Below, piece after piece: positions 5,967 through 13,620 of a DNA stretch of 17,925 nucleotides (the stretch's first letter is position 1; each line of letters starts with the position of its first letter). This DNA is from an uncultured Hyphomonadaceae bacterium (GTDB lineage Bacteria; Pseudomonadota; Alphaproteobacteria; Caulobacterales; Hyphomonadaceae). The translations under genes were made by a program, and so were the position numbers. The stretch is from assembly GCA_938049795.1 (NCBI GenBank), contig CALLCD010000131.1, positions 1-17,925 of the forward strand, given 5' to 3'. The notes under the pieces were generated by a model, which made no database searches, was not told the origin of the DNA, and saw only the letters and a list, made by a program, of their open reading frames with translations.

Positions 5967-7229
5967 ATGACAGATGCGCACCTGAAGCGCCAAGTCCGGC
6001 TTGGCGGCGCGACCCTGCTCGGGCTTGGCTCCATCCTCGGCACGGGCGTCTTTGTCAGCCTCGGACTTGCGGTCGGCGTTGCGGGCAATTGGGCTATACT
6101 CGCGCTGGGACTGGCCACACTGCTGGCGACCCTGAACGCCCTGTCAAGCGCGCAACTGGCCGCAAACCACCCCGTCAGCGGCGGCACCTATGCCTATGGC
6201 TACCGCTATTTGCGCCCCGAGCTTGGCTTTGTCGCGGGACTGGCCTTTCTGCTCGCAAAATCCGCCAGCGCTGCGGCCGCCGCAATAGGTCTCGTCAGCT
6301 ATCTCGCCGTCCTTGGCCGCTGGCAGGGTCTGCCGGTGAATGCTATGGCCGCCGGTGTCGTTGTGCTCATGACCTCGCTCGTCGCCCTAGGCCTCCGCCG
6401 CGCCAATCTCGTCAACACGCTGCTCGTCGGCACAACGCTCATCGCGCTCATCAGCCTGATCGTCAACGTTGCGATGACCGCGAGTGACACACCCGCCACA
6501 CATCTGCACACTTGGCCCCCCATCGCCCCTCCAAACCTGTTCGAGGCGGCCGCGCTCCTTTTCGTTGCCTTTACCGGATATGGCCGCATCGCCACCCTCG
6601 GAGAGGAAGTCGTCGCCCCGCGCAAAACCATCCCCCGCGCCATTATCGCCACGCTGCTCGTCACCGGACTGCTCTATCTCGGCGTCCTCGCTAGCGGGCT
6701 GGCCGTGCTCGGGGAGGGCGGTTTTGCCCACCAAATGCAGACAAGCGTCGCGCCCCTGCAAGCCATCGCCGCAGCGCTAGACGCCCCCCGCTTAAAAGCC
6801 GTCCTCAGCCTCGCCGCGATCACCGCAATGGCCGGCGTACTGCTCAATCTCCTGCTCGGCCTCTCGCGCGTCGCTTTCGCTATGGGCCGTCAGGGCGACG
6901 CGCCCGCCATCCTCGCAAAGATCAACCCCCGAAGCGAACCACTGATCGCCACCTTGTGTGTCGGCGGCGGCATCGCCCTGATCGCGCTCTTCGGCGGGCT
7001 CGCAAACATCTGGAGCTTCAGCGCGTTCACCGTCCTGATCTACTACGCCATCACCAATCTCGCCGCCTTGCAACTCAGCGACGAGGAGCGGCTCTATCCG
7101 CGCTTCATCTCGTGGCTGGGCCTTGTCGGCTGTCTCGGGCTCTCGGTCTGGATCAGCCCACGCGCCATCCTCATCGGCAGCGCCATCCTGCTAGCAGGTC
7201 TCGGTCTGCGCGCAAGCCTCAAACGATAG
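5967..7229 (+). CDS. APC-family amino acid permease
   Basis: A 420-residue, very hydrophobic protein with about 12 membrane segments. The first helix carries the glycine-rich G-S-I-L-G-T-G-V-F signature of APC-superfamily transporters (LeuT fold), where the unwound helix binds the substrate amino-acid backbone. A second conserved stretch, A-F-T-G-Y-G-R-I-A-T-L-G-E-E-V followed by P-R-K-T-I-P-R-A-I, matches the helix 6-7 region and the loop typical of the family. It lacks the long C-terminal extension of eukaryotic-type CAT proteins. It is probably an inner-membrane importer of amino acids; specificity is unknown. ATG 5967 has a GGGGGG run 7-12 bases upstream. It follows the PagL-like gene by 27 bp and precedes the monooxygenase by 84 bp on the same strand, so shared transcription is possible but a functional link is not evident. 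Confidence 0.92.
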   Translation: MTDAHLKRQVRLGGATLLGLGSILGTGVFVSLGLAVGVAGNWAILALGLATLLATLNALSSAQLAANHPVSGGTYAYGYRYLRPELGFVAGLAFLLAKSASAAAAAIGLVSYLAVLGRWQGLPVNAMAAGVVVLMTSLVALGLRRANLVNTLLVGTTLIALISLIVNVAMTASDTPATHLHTWPPIAPPNLFEAAALLFVAFTGYGRIATLGEEVVAPRKTIPRAIIATLLVTGLLYLGVLASGLAVLGEGGFAHQMQTSVAPLQAIAAALDAPRLKAVLSLAAITAMAGVLLNLLLGLSRVAFAMGRQGDAPAILAKINPRSEPLIATLCVGGGIALIALFGGLANIWSFSAFTVLIYYAITNLAALQLSDEERLYPRFISWLGLVGCLGLSVWISPRAILIGSAILLAGLGLRASLKR

Positions 7230-7313
7230 ACACACAAGGCGTTTCCTCAAGGGCGGTCTTGCATCGGCGCGGATTTCAGGACACGCTCTGCCAAACAAAA
7301 TAGGGAGCAAGCC

Positions 7314-8783
7314 ATGAGCAAGGGACATGTGATTGTGATCGGGGGCGGTCTGGGCGGACTGCTCGCTGCGATCAAACTCAAAGAAGCCGGATACGGGTTC
7401 ACGCTGCTCGAACGCAACAAAGGCGTCGGCGGTACATGGCACGAAAACAAATATCCCGGCTGCTCGTGCGATGTGCCCGTCGCACTCTACGAATATTCTT
7501 TCGCGCCCTCTCTGGTCTGGAACAAGAGCTTCCCCATAGCCGACGAGGTCGAAGCCTACGCCAATGAGCTTGTCGCCCGCTATGATCTCTCTTCCGGTAT
7601 CCGGCTCGAAGAGGGCGCAGAAGAAGCCGCCTGGGACGAGGCCGCCAAGCTCTGGCACGTGCGCACAAGCAAGGGCGAGACCCTCGAAGCCAAGGCCGTC
7701 ATCGGCGCGCTCGGCCAACTCAACAAACCCCAATGGCCCGCAATAGAAGGCCTCGACACGTTCGAAGGCCCCGTCATGCACACCGCCCGCTGGGACCGTT
7801 CCGTACCTTTCGACAATAAACGCGTCGGCGTCATCGGCACCGGCGCCAGCGCTGTGCAACTCGTCCCGCCTATGGCCGCCACCGCCGAGCACCTGACCGT
7901 CTTCCAGCGCTCGCCAAACTATATCATCCCGCGCCCTGATCAGGCGATCACACCGGAAGACAAAGCCCTGTTCATGTCTGACCTGGAAAGTGCGGGCAAA
8001 ATCGGTGCTCTAATGCGTGAGCTGACCTTTGCCGCCGCCGATCTGCAGACATGGAAAGCGTTCGAATGGACCCCCGAAGGCCGCGCCGCTCTGACACGGC
8101 GGGCAAAAGACCATATGGAAGCGACCATCACCGACCCCGAAATACGCAAAGCCCTGACGCCCGATTTCCCTGTCGGGTGCCGCCGCATCCTGATCTGTGA
8201 CGATTATTACGAAGCCATTGTCCGCCCCAATGTCTCACTCGAGACCACCCATATTGCGCGCGTCTTGCCCGATGGCGTGGAACTCAAAGACGGCCGCACC
8301 GTCCCGCTCGACTTCATCGCGCTCGCCACCGGATTCAACACAACCGATTGGCGCTGGTCGGTTGATGTCAAAGGGCTTGGCGGCCAATATCTACATGAGG
8401 CATGGGCCAGTGTTCCCAAAGCCTATCTCGGCATCACGGTCACCGATTTCCCGAACTTTTTCATGATGTATGGCCCGAACACCAATCTCGGCCACAACTC
8501 CATCACCTCCATGATGGAAGCGCAAATCGGCTACGTCCTCAAAGCGCTCTCGGCGCTGGAAGAGAAAAGCGCCGCCAGCCTGATGCCCAAACGCGAGGCG
8601 CTCGAAGCGTTCAATCGAAAACTCCAGAGCGACCTCAAGAAAACGGTCTGGGGCGACGAGACATGCGGGGCGTCATGGTACAAAACCGATGAGGGCTATA
8701 TCACCCAGAACTGGTCGGGCACTGTGCAAGCCTATCAGGCGGCGGTCAGCACGCTGAAGCCAGAGGATTATGAGTGGAATTAG
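7314..8783 (+). CDS. Flavin-containing monooxygenase of the type I Baeyer-Villiger group
   Basis: A 489-residue cytosolic flavoprotein. The N-terminal FAD fingerprint is G10-x-G12-x-x-G15, followed by E34. The NADPH Rossmann motif is G175-T-G177-A-S-A180. Between them lies F150-x-G152-x-x-x-H156-x-x-x-W160-D161, which matches the FxGxxxHxxxW fingerprint of type I Baeyer-Villiger monooxygenases. G-G-T-W (39-42) and Y-P-G-C-x-C-D-V-P are typical, as is the C-terminal A-T-G-F-N-T-T-D motif. Such enzymes use NADPH and O2 to oxidise ketones to esters/lactones, or to oxygenate heteroatoms; the substrate cannot be read from sequence. ATG 7314 has a GGGAG ribosome site 7 bases upstream. The preceding permease is co-oriented, so joint expression is possible. 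Convergent with the secreted protein gene after 22 bp. Confidence 0.93.
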   Translation: MSKGHVIVIGGGLGGLLAAIKLKEAGYGFTLLERNKGVGGTWHENKYPGCSCDVPVALYEYSFAPSLVWNKSFPIADEVEAYANELVARYDLSSGIRLEEGAEEAAWDEAAKLWHVRTSKGETLEAKAVIGALGQLNKPQWPAIEGLDTFEGPVMHTARWDRSVPFDNKRVGVIGTGASAVQLVPPMAATAEHLTVFQRSPNYIIPRPDQAITPEDKALFMSDLESAGKIGALMRELTFAAADLQTWKAFEWTPEGRAALTRRAKDHMEATITDPEIRKALTPDFPVGCRRILICDDYYEAIVRPNVSLETTHIARVLPDGVELKDGRTVPLDFIALATGFNTTDWRWSVDVKGLGGQYLHEAWASVPKAYLGITVTDFPNFFMMYGPNTNLGHNSITSMMEAQIGYVLKALSALEEKSAASLMPKREALEAFNRKLQSDLKKTVWGDETCGASWYKTDEGYITQNWSGTVQAYQAAVSTLKPEDYEWN

Positions 8784-8805
8784 GCCGGTCCGGCGCGTGG
8801 GCCAA

Positions 8806-9675
8806 TTACGGAATATACGCCGTGTAGACAACTTCCGCCGCCGCATCGACCACCCCGTCTGAGAGATCAATATCGCCTGAATTGTAGCGATAGGTCAGAT
8901 CAAACCGAACCGATTGCTGGGCAATCGTCCCGCGCACACGCGCCGTGCGGCGATTGCCAGAGAACACGTTGAACGGCGTCGTCATCGTCGACAGTCTACG
9001 GAAGTTCGCGCGAATACCGCCCGCCGCGCCACCCGTATGCGGAAACTGCGCTGCCGAGCCAAAAGCCAGCCCGTCATCACCGCTCTGGGTCACTCGCATC
9101 CGAACGCGCATCCGGCTGAAATCATCCGCCTCTGTTGTGCCAAGCGGTGTCGCGGTCGCATCAATAGAGAACGGCACATTCGAGGCGACATAAAAGCTCG
9201 TCTGCAATTCAGCGCGCCGCGTATTGATGTCGCTACCCGCGCGCAATTGGAACGCGCCAAATCCGTCAGCGGCGGTCAATACGCCGTCGCCGTCAAAATC
9301 CGTGGTAAAACCGCCGCCCGGAATATTCTGGACACGGAAGGGGACACCATTGTTCGCCCCCGCGCCACTCTCTGTTGCGTTCAGCGTGCCGGTGACAACG
9401 GTGTGGACATCGCCCGCGATCAAGTCTGCATCGCCCGAGGTCGCCGCCGTTGCGCCCGTGCCCGAATTGATCACAAAGTCCGAGACAATCGGCGCATTTG
9501 CGCTCGCGCCAAATCCGTCCGCGCCCCAGATGATCAGGACGCCAGGCTGACGCAGTCTCGGATTGTTCTCTGTTTGCGCATGCGCTGTTATGCCGAGCAC
9601 AGACGCGCAAGCAAGCGCAAGGCCAGCACGCACGCACCGCAAAAACCGCGTATCAGAAAAGCCGTCTCTCTTCAT
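8806..9675 (-). CDS. Secreted beta-rich protein of unknown function with an EF-hand-like DxDxDG loop
   Basis: A 289-residue precursor I do not recognise. The N-terminus is basic, then hydrophobic (about 14-30), with a signal peptidase I site at A-H-A-Q (about 33-34). The mature part is rich in Gly, Ala, Thr, Asn and Asp and reads as many short strands. D126-F-D-G-D-G-V-L-T-A-A-D resembles a calcium-binding EF-hand or dockerin-type loop. The hexapeptide A-D-G-F-G-A occurs twice, around residues 52-57 and 136-141. The C-terminus ends in alternating residues E-V-V-Y-T-A-Y-I-P. There are no cysteines in the mature part. It is probably a periplasmic, surface or extracellular protein. ATG 9675 fits the signal peptide; a GGCGG lies just upstream. 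A GGTTAACC palindrome (9741-9748) lies 66 bp upstream in the promoter region. Confidence 0.8.
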   Translation of the reverse strand: MKRDGFSDTRFLRCVRAGLALACASVLGITAHAQTENNPRLRQPGVLIIWGADGFGASANAPIVSDFVINSGTGATAATSGDADLIAGDVHTVVTGTLNATESGAGANNGVPFRVQNIPGGGFTTDFDGDGVLTAADGFGAFQLRAGSDINTRRAELQTSFYVASNVPFSIDATATPLGTTEADDFSRMRVRMRVTQSGDDGLAFGSAAQFPHTGGAAGGIRANFRRLSTMTTPFNVFSGNRRTARVRGTIAQQSVRFDLTYRYNSGDIDLSDGVVDAAAEVVYTAYIP

Positions 9676-9740
9676 GTCCGCCAGAATAGCGCGAAATCAT
9701 GTAAGCAGTGTGTGTCCGCTGTGGTGAAATTTGCCTATCC

Positions 9741-9748
9741 GGTTAACC
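9741..9748. promoter_or_regulatory. GGTTAACC palindrome upstream of the secreted-protein gene
   Basis: An 8-bp perfect palindrome carrying a TTAACC CtrA-type half-site on both strands. It lies in the 85-bp gap between the aphA-like stop and the start of the secreted protein gene. A second half-site at the 7-bp spacing is absent, so it is weaker evidence than the box at 1122-1136. Confidence 0.25.
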
Positions 9749-9760
9749 GAGTGAAAACCT

Positions 9761-10768
9761 TCAGGCAAACGGCCCCGCAAAGCTTTTCACATTCTCCCCC
9801 AAATGCGCGATATTATACCCGCCCTCGGTCAGGATCAGACAAGGAAGCCCGCTCGCCGCAATCAAACTGCCCATGGCGGCATAGTCGGTCGTGTCGATCT
9901 CGAAATGGCTGATCGGATCATCGCGAAACGTGTCCGCACCAAAGGGCACGGCCAGCAGATCCGGCTTAAAATCGAGAACTGTCTCGAGCGCGTTTTCAAG
10001 CTGGCCTTGATAGCCCGTCCAATCCGTCCCGCGCGGCATTGGCAAGTTCAGGTTTGCCCCTTGGCCGGCGCCGTCACCCGTCTCGTCAGCATGCCCCCAA
10101 TAGAATGGATAATCGGTAGACGGATCAGCATGCAGCGACACGGTCAAAACGTCCCCGCGCTCATAGAAAATATCCTGCGTGCCATTGCCATGATGGTAAT
10201 CCACATCAAGCACCGCGACACGCTGCGCACCATGACCGATCGCCGCCTGTGCCGCAATCGCCGCCGCGTTCAGATAGCAATATCCGCCCATATAGTCCCG
10301 TCCGGCATGATGGCCGGGCGGCCGGCAAAGCGCGAGGCTCGATGTCGCCCCGCCCAATATCTCCACCATGCCCGACAGCGCCGTCTGAGCCGTCCAGTAA
10401 GCGGCCGTCCAGGTCCGCTCGGCAATCGGCGTGCCGCAGTCAAACGCATACCGGCCAAGCTGCGCATCTATCCGCGACAGATCAAGCGCCCGCCGCCGCC
10501 GCACCGGAAACGCATAAGGAAACGCGTCCCCCTTACGCCCGGCCTCTTTCCACGCCGCATGGGCTGATTGCAGGAACTCCACATAGTCCGCATCGTGCAC
10601 CGCAAGGATCGGGTCGAGCCCATAATCCGTACTCTCGATCAGCGACCCAAACGCGCCGCGCAGCGCATCAAACCGCTCCGACTTTTCGGCATAAGGCACC
10701 ATTTCGCCATTATGCAATTCATGTGTCGGCGTATGCGCGCGCTGGTTCGGATGCGAGAATATTTTCAT
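9761..10768 (-). CDS. Acetylpolyamine amidohydrolase / class II histone-deacetylase-fold enzyme
   Basis: A zinc-dependent deacetylase of 335 residues, the same size as characterised bacterial acetylpolyamine amidohydrolases (about 341). Visible active-site elements are the tandem catalytic histidines H153-H154 in R-P-P-G-H-H-A, zinc ligands D190 and H192 in L-D-V-D-Y-H-H-G-N-G-T, the third ligand D284 in F-R-D-D-P-I, and the transition-state Tyr318 in E-G-G-Y-N. The N-terminal H-P-x-x-x-H-x-P motif also fits the polyamine-deacetylase branch, which dimerises to form a narrow entry channel. The likely reaction is cytosolic removal of acetyl groups from acetylputrescine, acetylspermidine or similar; an alternative is an acetoin-utilisation-type deacetylase. 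ATG 10768 has an AGGAG 6 bases upstream. The gene is divergent from the small membrane protein at 10916. Confidence 0.93.
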   Translation of the reverse strand: MKIFSHPNQRAHTPTHELHNGEMVPYAEKSERFDALRGAFGSLIESTDYGLDPILAVHDADYVEFLQSAHAAWKEAGRKGDAFPYAFPVRRRRALDLSRIDAQLGRYAFDCGTPIAERTWTAAYWTAQTALSGMVEILGGATSSLALCRPPGHHAGRDYMGGYCYLNAAAIAAQAAIGHGAQRVAVLDVDYHHGNGTQDIFYERGDVLTVSLHADPSTDYPFYWGHADETGDGAGQGANLNLPMPRGTDWTGYQGQLENALETVLDFKPDLLAVPFGADTFRDDPISHFEIDTTDYAAMGSLIAASGLPCLILTEGGYNIAHLGENVKSFAGPFA

Positions 10769-10843
10769 CCGCCACTCCTAACATCCCGCCTGTTGGAGCG
10801 CAAAGCAGGCAGGGGCGAGGCGGCACAGCCAAAACAAACCTCT

Positions 10844-10855
10844 CCAAATATTTGG
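10844..10855. promoter_or_regulatory. 12-bp perfect palindrome CCAAATATTTGG overlapping a -35 element
   Basis: The palindrome lies in the divergent region between the deacetylase and the small membrane gene. It overlaps the TTGGAA -35 candidate at 10852-10857. A symmetric AT-rich site in this position is what a dimeric repressor or activator would bind. No regulator gene is adjacent. Confidence 0.4.
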
Positions 10856-10880
10856 AAAATAGTAAGGCGCTTCCTATATA
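10852..10880 (+). promoter_or_regulatory. Promoter of the small membrane protein gene
   Basis: TTGGAA (10852-10857) and TATATA (10875-10880) are separated by exactly 17 bp, a good sigma-70 arrangement, and it is the clearest promoter in the window. Transcription would start near 10887, giving a leader of about 30 bases before ATG 10916. Confidence 0.55.
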
Positions 10881-10915
10881 GTCATACTACAGGGCGACGC
10901 GCGGGGGGCGCTAAT

Positions 10916-11167
10916 ATGGAAAAACCGGACGAATTTTCCGAAAAGGACTGGGCGTCAATCACCGCCATTGTGACGGCAGGCGGTATCGGCCGGATTTTCG
11001 GCGCACTTGCTGCCATCATTGCTGTGATCTGTCTTCTGTTCGGAGCAGTCGTCAAGGCCGCGATCCTCGGCATATTTGCGTACTGTACGTTCACGATGAG
11101 ATGGGATCTCCCCGCATCGACCGAGAAGAAAGTCGATGACTACCTCCGCCACCAGACAGATGACTGA
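10916..11167 (+). CDS. Small membrane protein of unknown function (83 aa)
   Basis: An 83-residue protein I do not recognise. The first 25 residues are acidic then neutral (M-E-K-P-D-E-F-S-E-K-D-W). Residues about 27-60 are hydrophobic, long enough for one long or two short membrane helices. The last 20 are charged and hydrophilic (S-T-E-K-K-V-D-D-Y-L-R-H-Q-T-D-D). ATG 10916 is preceded by GGGGGGCG 7 or more bases upstream and lies about 30 bases after a well-formed promoter. The reading frame is open further upstream, but that extension would cross the promoter. It is convergent with trmFO, leaving 31 bp between the stop codons. Coding nature is supported by promoter, ribosome site and hydrophobic pattern, not by homology. 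Confidence 0.68.
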   Translation: MEKPDEFSEKDWASITAIVTAGGIGRIFGALAAIIAVICLLFGAVVKAAILGIFAYCTFTMRWDLPASTEKKVDDYLRHQTDD

Positions 11168-11198
11168 TGGACCAGCACGTAGGTAAGGCGCAACGCGT

Positions 11199-12611
11199 CT
11201 ACTCCGCTGCGACGGCCCCAGCGCCCCCGCGCGCCCAGGTCTCGATATGCTCCAGCGCACGGATCGCCTGCACCGCCTTCTTCGCGCGCCCTTTAGCTTT
11301 GCCCCGCAACCGCTTACCTTCCTCATCCTTCGTCGGAACCGCTTCCGGCTCAGGCGCCGGGAACAGACCGAAATTGATGTTCATCGGCTGGAACGTCTTA
11401 CCGGCCAGCAAATGCCCGCCCGTAATATGCCCGATCAAAGCCCCAAGCGCAGTGGTCGGCGGCGGCGGCGCAAGGCTCTGGCCCAACCGTTCGGCCGCTG
11501 CAAACCGTCCCGCCAGCAATCCCATCGCTGCGCTTTCGACATAACCCTCAACGCCGGTCACTTGCCCGGCAAAGCGCAAACGCGGCATGGATTTGAGCCG
11601 GAGCTGCTCATCCAGCAATTTCGGCGAGTTCAGAAATGTGTTGCGGTGAATGCCCCCAAGCCGCGCAAAGGTCGCGTGCTCGAGCCCCGGGATCATCCGG
11701 AAAATCTCCGTCTGCGCCCCATATTTCAGCTTGGTCTGGAAGCCGACCATATTCCATAGCGTCCCCAGCGCATTGTCCTGACGCAACTGCACAATCGCAT
11801 GCGACTTCACCTCCGGCGAGCGCGGATTGGTCAGCCCAACCGGCTTCATCGGACCAAAGCGTAGCGTCTCGCGCCCGCGCTCGGCCATCACCTCAATCGG
11901 CAGACAACCCTCGAAATACGGCGTGTCCTTCTCCCAATCCTTGAACTCTGTCTTGTCGCCCGCAATCAGCGCTTCAATAAAGGCATTGTATTGCGCCTCA
12001 TCCATCGGGCAGTTGATATAGGCATCAATCTCCCCGCCCGGCCCGGGCTTGTCATAGCGCGACTGCCGCCACGCAATATCCATATTTACCGTCTCGACAT
12101 TCACAATCGGCGCAATCGCATCAAAAAACGCCAGATCTTCCTCGCCCGTATGCGCGCGGATTGCCTCGGCCAGCGCAATTGATGTCAGCGGCCCCGTCGC
12201 AACAATCACGCTGTCCCAGTCTTCCGGCGGGATCGCGTCAATCTCCTCGCGCAAAATCGTAATCAGCGGATGGGCCGACAGCGCCTCGGTCACCGATTGC
12301 GAGAACCCATCTCGATCCACCGCCAGCGCGCTACCGGCAGGAACCTTGTGCCGCTCAGCATGCGCCATGATCAGCCCGTCACACCGGCGCATTTCCTCAT
12401 GCAAGACGCCCACAGCGTTTGACGTATGATCATCCGAGCGGAACGAGTTCGAACAGACAAGCTCGGCCAGACCATCGGTCTGATGCGCCTCGGTCGGGCG
12501 CACACCGCGCATTTCGTGCAGGATAACCGGCACACCCGCGCGCGCAATCTGCCAGGCCGCTTCCGAACCGGCCATGCCGCCGCCAATGATATGTACAGGA
12601 GTGATGCTCAT
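11199..12611 (-). CDS. trmFO: TrmFO, folate- and FAD-dependent tRNA (uracil-54-C5)-methyltransferase
   Basis: The enzyme makes 5-methyluridine at position 54 of the tRNA T-loop. It uses methylenetetrahydrofolate as carbon donor and reduced FAD, unlike the SAM-dependent TrmA. The 470-residue protein begins M-S-I-T-P-V-H-I-I-G-G-G-M-A-G-S-E-A-A with the FAD motif G10-x-G12-x-x-G15. The family signatures H-E-M-R-G-V-R-P-T-E-A-H-Q-T and L-V-C-S-N-S-F-R-S-D are intact. C53 and C236 (in F-E-G-C-L-P-I-E) correspond to the two active-site cysteines known in the Bacillus enzyme. Near the C-terminus, G-H-I-T-G-G and P-M-N-I-N-F-G-L-F-P are also conserved. The final 60 residues are basic/Ala-rich. The ATG at 12611 is chosen because an upstream in-frame start (12719) would add 36 residues unlike the family and would overlap the start of the divergent membrane gene. 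Confidence 0.96.
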   Translation of the reverse strand: MSITPVHIIGGGMAGSEAAWQIARAGVPVILHEMRGVRPTEAHQTDGLAELVCSNSFRSDDHTSNAVGVLHEEMRRCDGLIMAHAERHKVPAGSALAVDRDGFSQSVTEALSAHPLITILREEIDAIPPEDWDSVIVATGPLTSIALAEAIRAHTGEEDLAFFDAIAPIVNVETVNMDIAWRQSRYDKPGPGGEIDAYINCPMDEAQYNAFIEALIAGDKTEFKDWEKDTPYFEGCLPIEVMAERGRETLRFGPMKPVGLTNPRSPEVKSHAIVQLRQDNALGTLWNMVGFQTKLKYGAQTEIFRMIPGLEHATFARLGGIHRNTFLNSPKLLDEQLRLKSMPRLRFAGQVTGVEGYVESAAMGLLAGRFAAAERLGQSLAPPPPTTALGALIGHITGGHLLAGKTFQPMNINFGLFPAPEPEAVPTKDEEGKRLRGKAKGRAKKAVQAIRALEHIETWARGGAGAVAAE

Positions 12612-12709
12612 GGCCCAGCAGATGCGGCGTGCGGGCGCACACGTCAAGCCTTGCAAGCGGCATTTCAATATGCCGATACTGGTGGCCGCAACTGGAAATA
12701 GGGCAGGGC

Positions 12710-13531
12710 ATGACCACAAAGCTCAATATGAAACAGCTGTTCGCAGACGCGTTCGGCTTCTTGCGCACGCAAACGGTGGGCCTCTTGCCGCTTCTGGCGC
12801 TCGCGATTGTCGCTATTTTCATTGCCGAATACGTCACAACCCGTGCGCTGTCCCCGTCAGTAAGCGCTATCATTGTGTTGATCATCGAATTTATCGGCGT
12901 CGCGGCTGTCAGCGTCATCGCGTACCGGCGAGGGCTGGGCGTAGGCGGGACACGGGGTCTGTTCCCCGTCACCTTAACGCTCTGTCTTGCGCACCTGTTG
13001 GTTGCGGTGCTTTTCGGCATTCTCGGCACATTGCTTTTTGTCCTCTTGGCACTGTTTGCCGGCATTCTCATCGGCGCGGATGACGTTGACCTGACCGTGT
13101 CGCTGACCTCCGCAGAAGACTTGTATGCGCTTGTATCGACGGTCAGCCCGCCAGTGCAGATCATTCTCGGCGCGCTGCTTGTCCTCGCGCTTGCGGCTGT
13201 GATCTGGATGCTGATGCGGCTCGTCCTTTTCGGTATTGCAACCGCCGTCCATGAGCGCGTCATGATTTTTCGTACCTGGGGCTGGACGAAAGGCCATGCG
13301 CTGCGAATCTTGGTGTTTGGTGTCGTGTTCGTGGTGCCTGCGGTGACCTTTGTGGCTCTGGCCGAAGCGACCTATACGACTGACCCGGGTGAGATCACAG
13401 GCAAGCTTGGCGGCATGGCAGCTTACACCATCTTCACAACAGTCAATCTTCTCCTTGGCAATGCCGCCAGTGTCGCGCTCTACAAGCAATTGGCACCCAT
13501 GCGCGTGGACTATGAGGACACGTTCGGCTGA
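12710..13531 (+). CDS. Six-helix membrane protein, first of a tandem related pair
   Basis: A 273-residue, strongly hydrophobic protein with about six membrane segments (near 23-43, 51-71, 91-121, 149-178, 199-219 and 235-258). A short cytosolic N-terminus, M-T-T-K-L-N-M-K-Q-L-F-A-D-A-F, leads into the first helix. A loop after the fourth segment reads H-E-R-V-M-I-F-R-T-W-G-W-T-K-G. A similar loop occurs in the next gene (V-R-I-F-E-S-F-R-V-T-K-G), as does a polar C-terminus with similar ending. The W/F-x-x-T-K-G loop recalls uncharacterised alphaproteobacterial membrane proteins, so the function remains unknown. ATG 12710 follows AGGG at very short spacing; ATG 12728 is an alternative without a better site. 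It is divergent from trmFO (98 bp) and followed after 89 bp by its probable paralogue. Confidence 0.82.
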   Translation: MTTKLNMKQLFADAFGFLRTQTVGLLPLLALAIVAIFIAEYVTTRALSPSVSAIIVLIIEFIGVAAVSVIAYRRGLGVGGTRGLFPVTLTLCLAHLLVAVLFGILGTLLFVLLALFAGILIGADDVDLTVSLTSAEDLYALVSTVSPPVQIILGALLVLALAAVIWMLMRLVLFGIATAVHERVMIFRTWGWTKGHALRILVFGVVFVVPAVTFVALAEATYTTDPGEITGKLGGMAAYTIFTTVNLLLGNAASVALYKQLAPMRVDYEDTFG

Positions 13532-13534
13532 CCG

Positions 13535-13560
13535 GCGCCTGACCCGTCTGCACAAGGCGC
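13535..13560. repeat. Inverted repeat GCGCCT/AGGCGC after the first membrane gene
   Basis: A 6-bp inverted repeat (13535-13540 with 13555-13560) around a 14-nt loop begins just after the stop codon at 13529-13531. No T tract follows, so it is not a convincing terminator; it may stabilise the 3' end or be chance. Confidence 0.2.
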
Positions 13561-13620
13561 TAGCCACATCCTCTATTCGAAAATAGCGTCGAAGCCACAA
13601 CATTTCGGGGGAGATGAACC

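Noticed and set aside
8914..9912. 332-residue plus-strand reading frame antisense to the secreted protein
   Set aside because: Arg- and Ala-rich composition with no domain, no ribosome site, and it spans the end of the deacetylase gene; it is the complement of two well-supported genes.
12612..12719. N-terminal extension of TrmFO
   Set aside because: It adds residues ahead of the FAD motif that normally begins the family and crosses the start of the divergent membrane gene.
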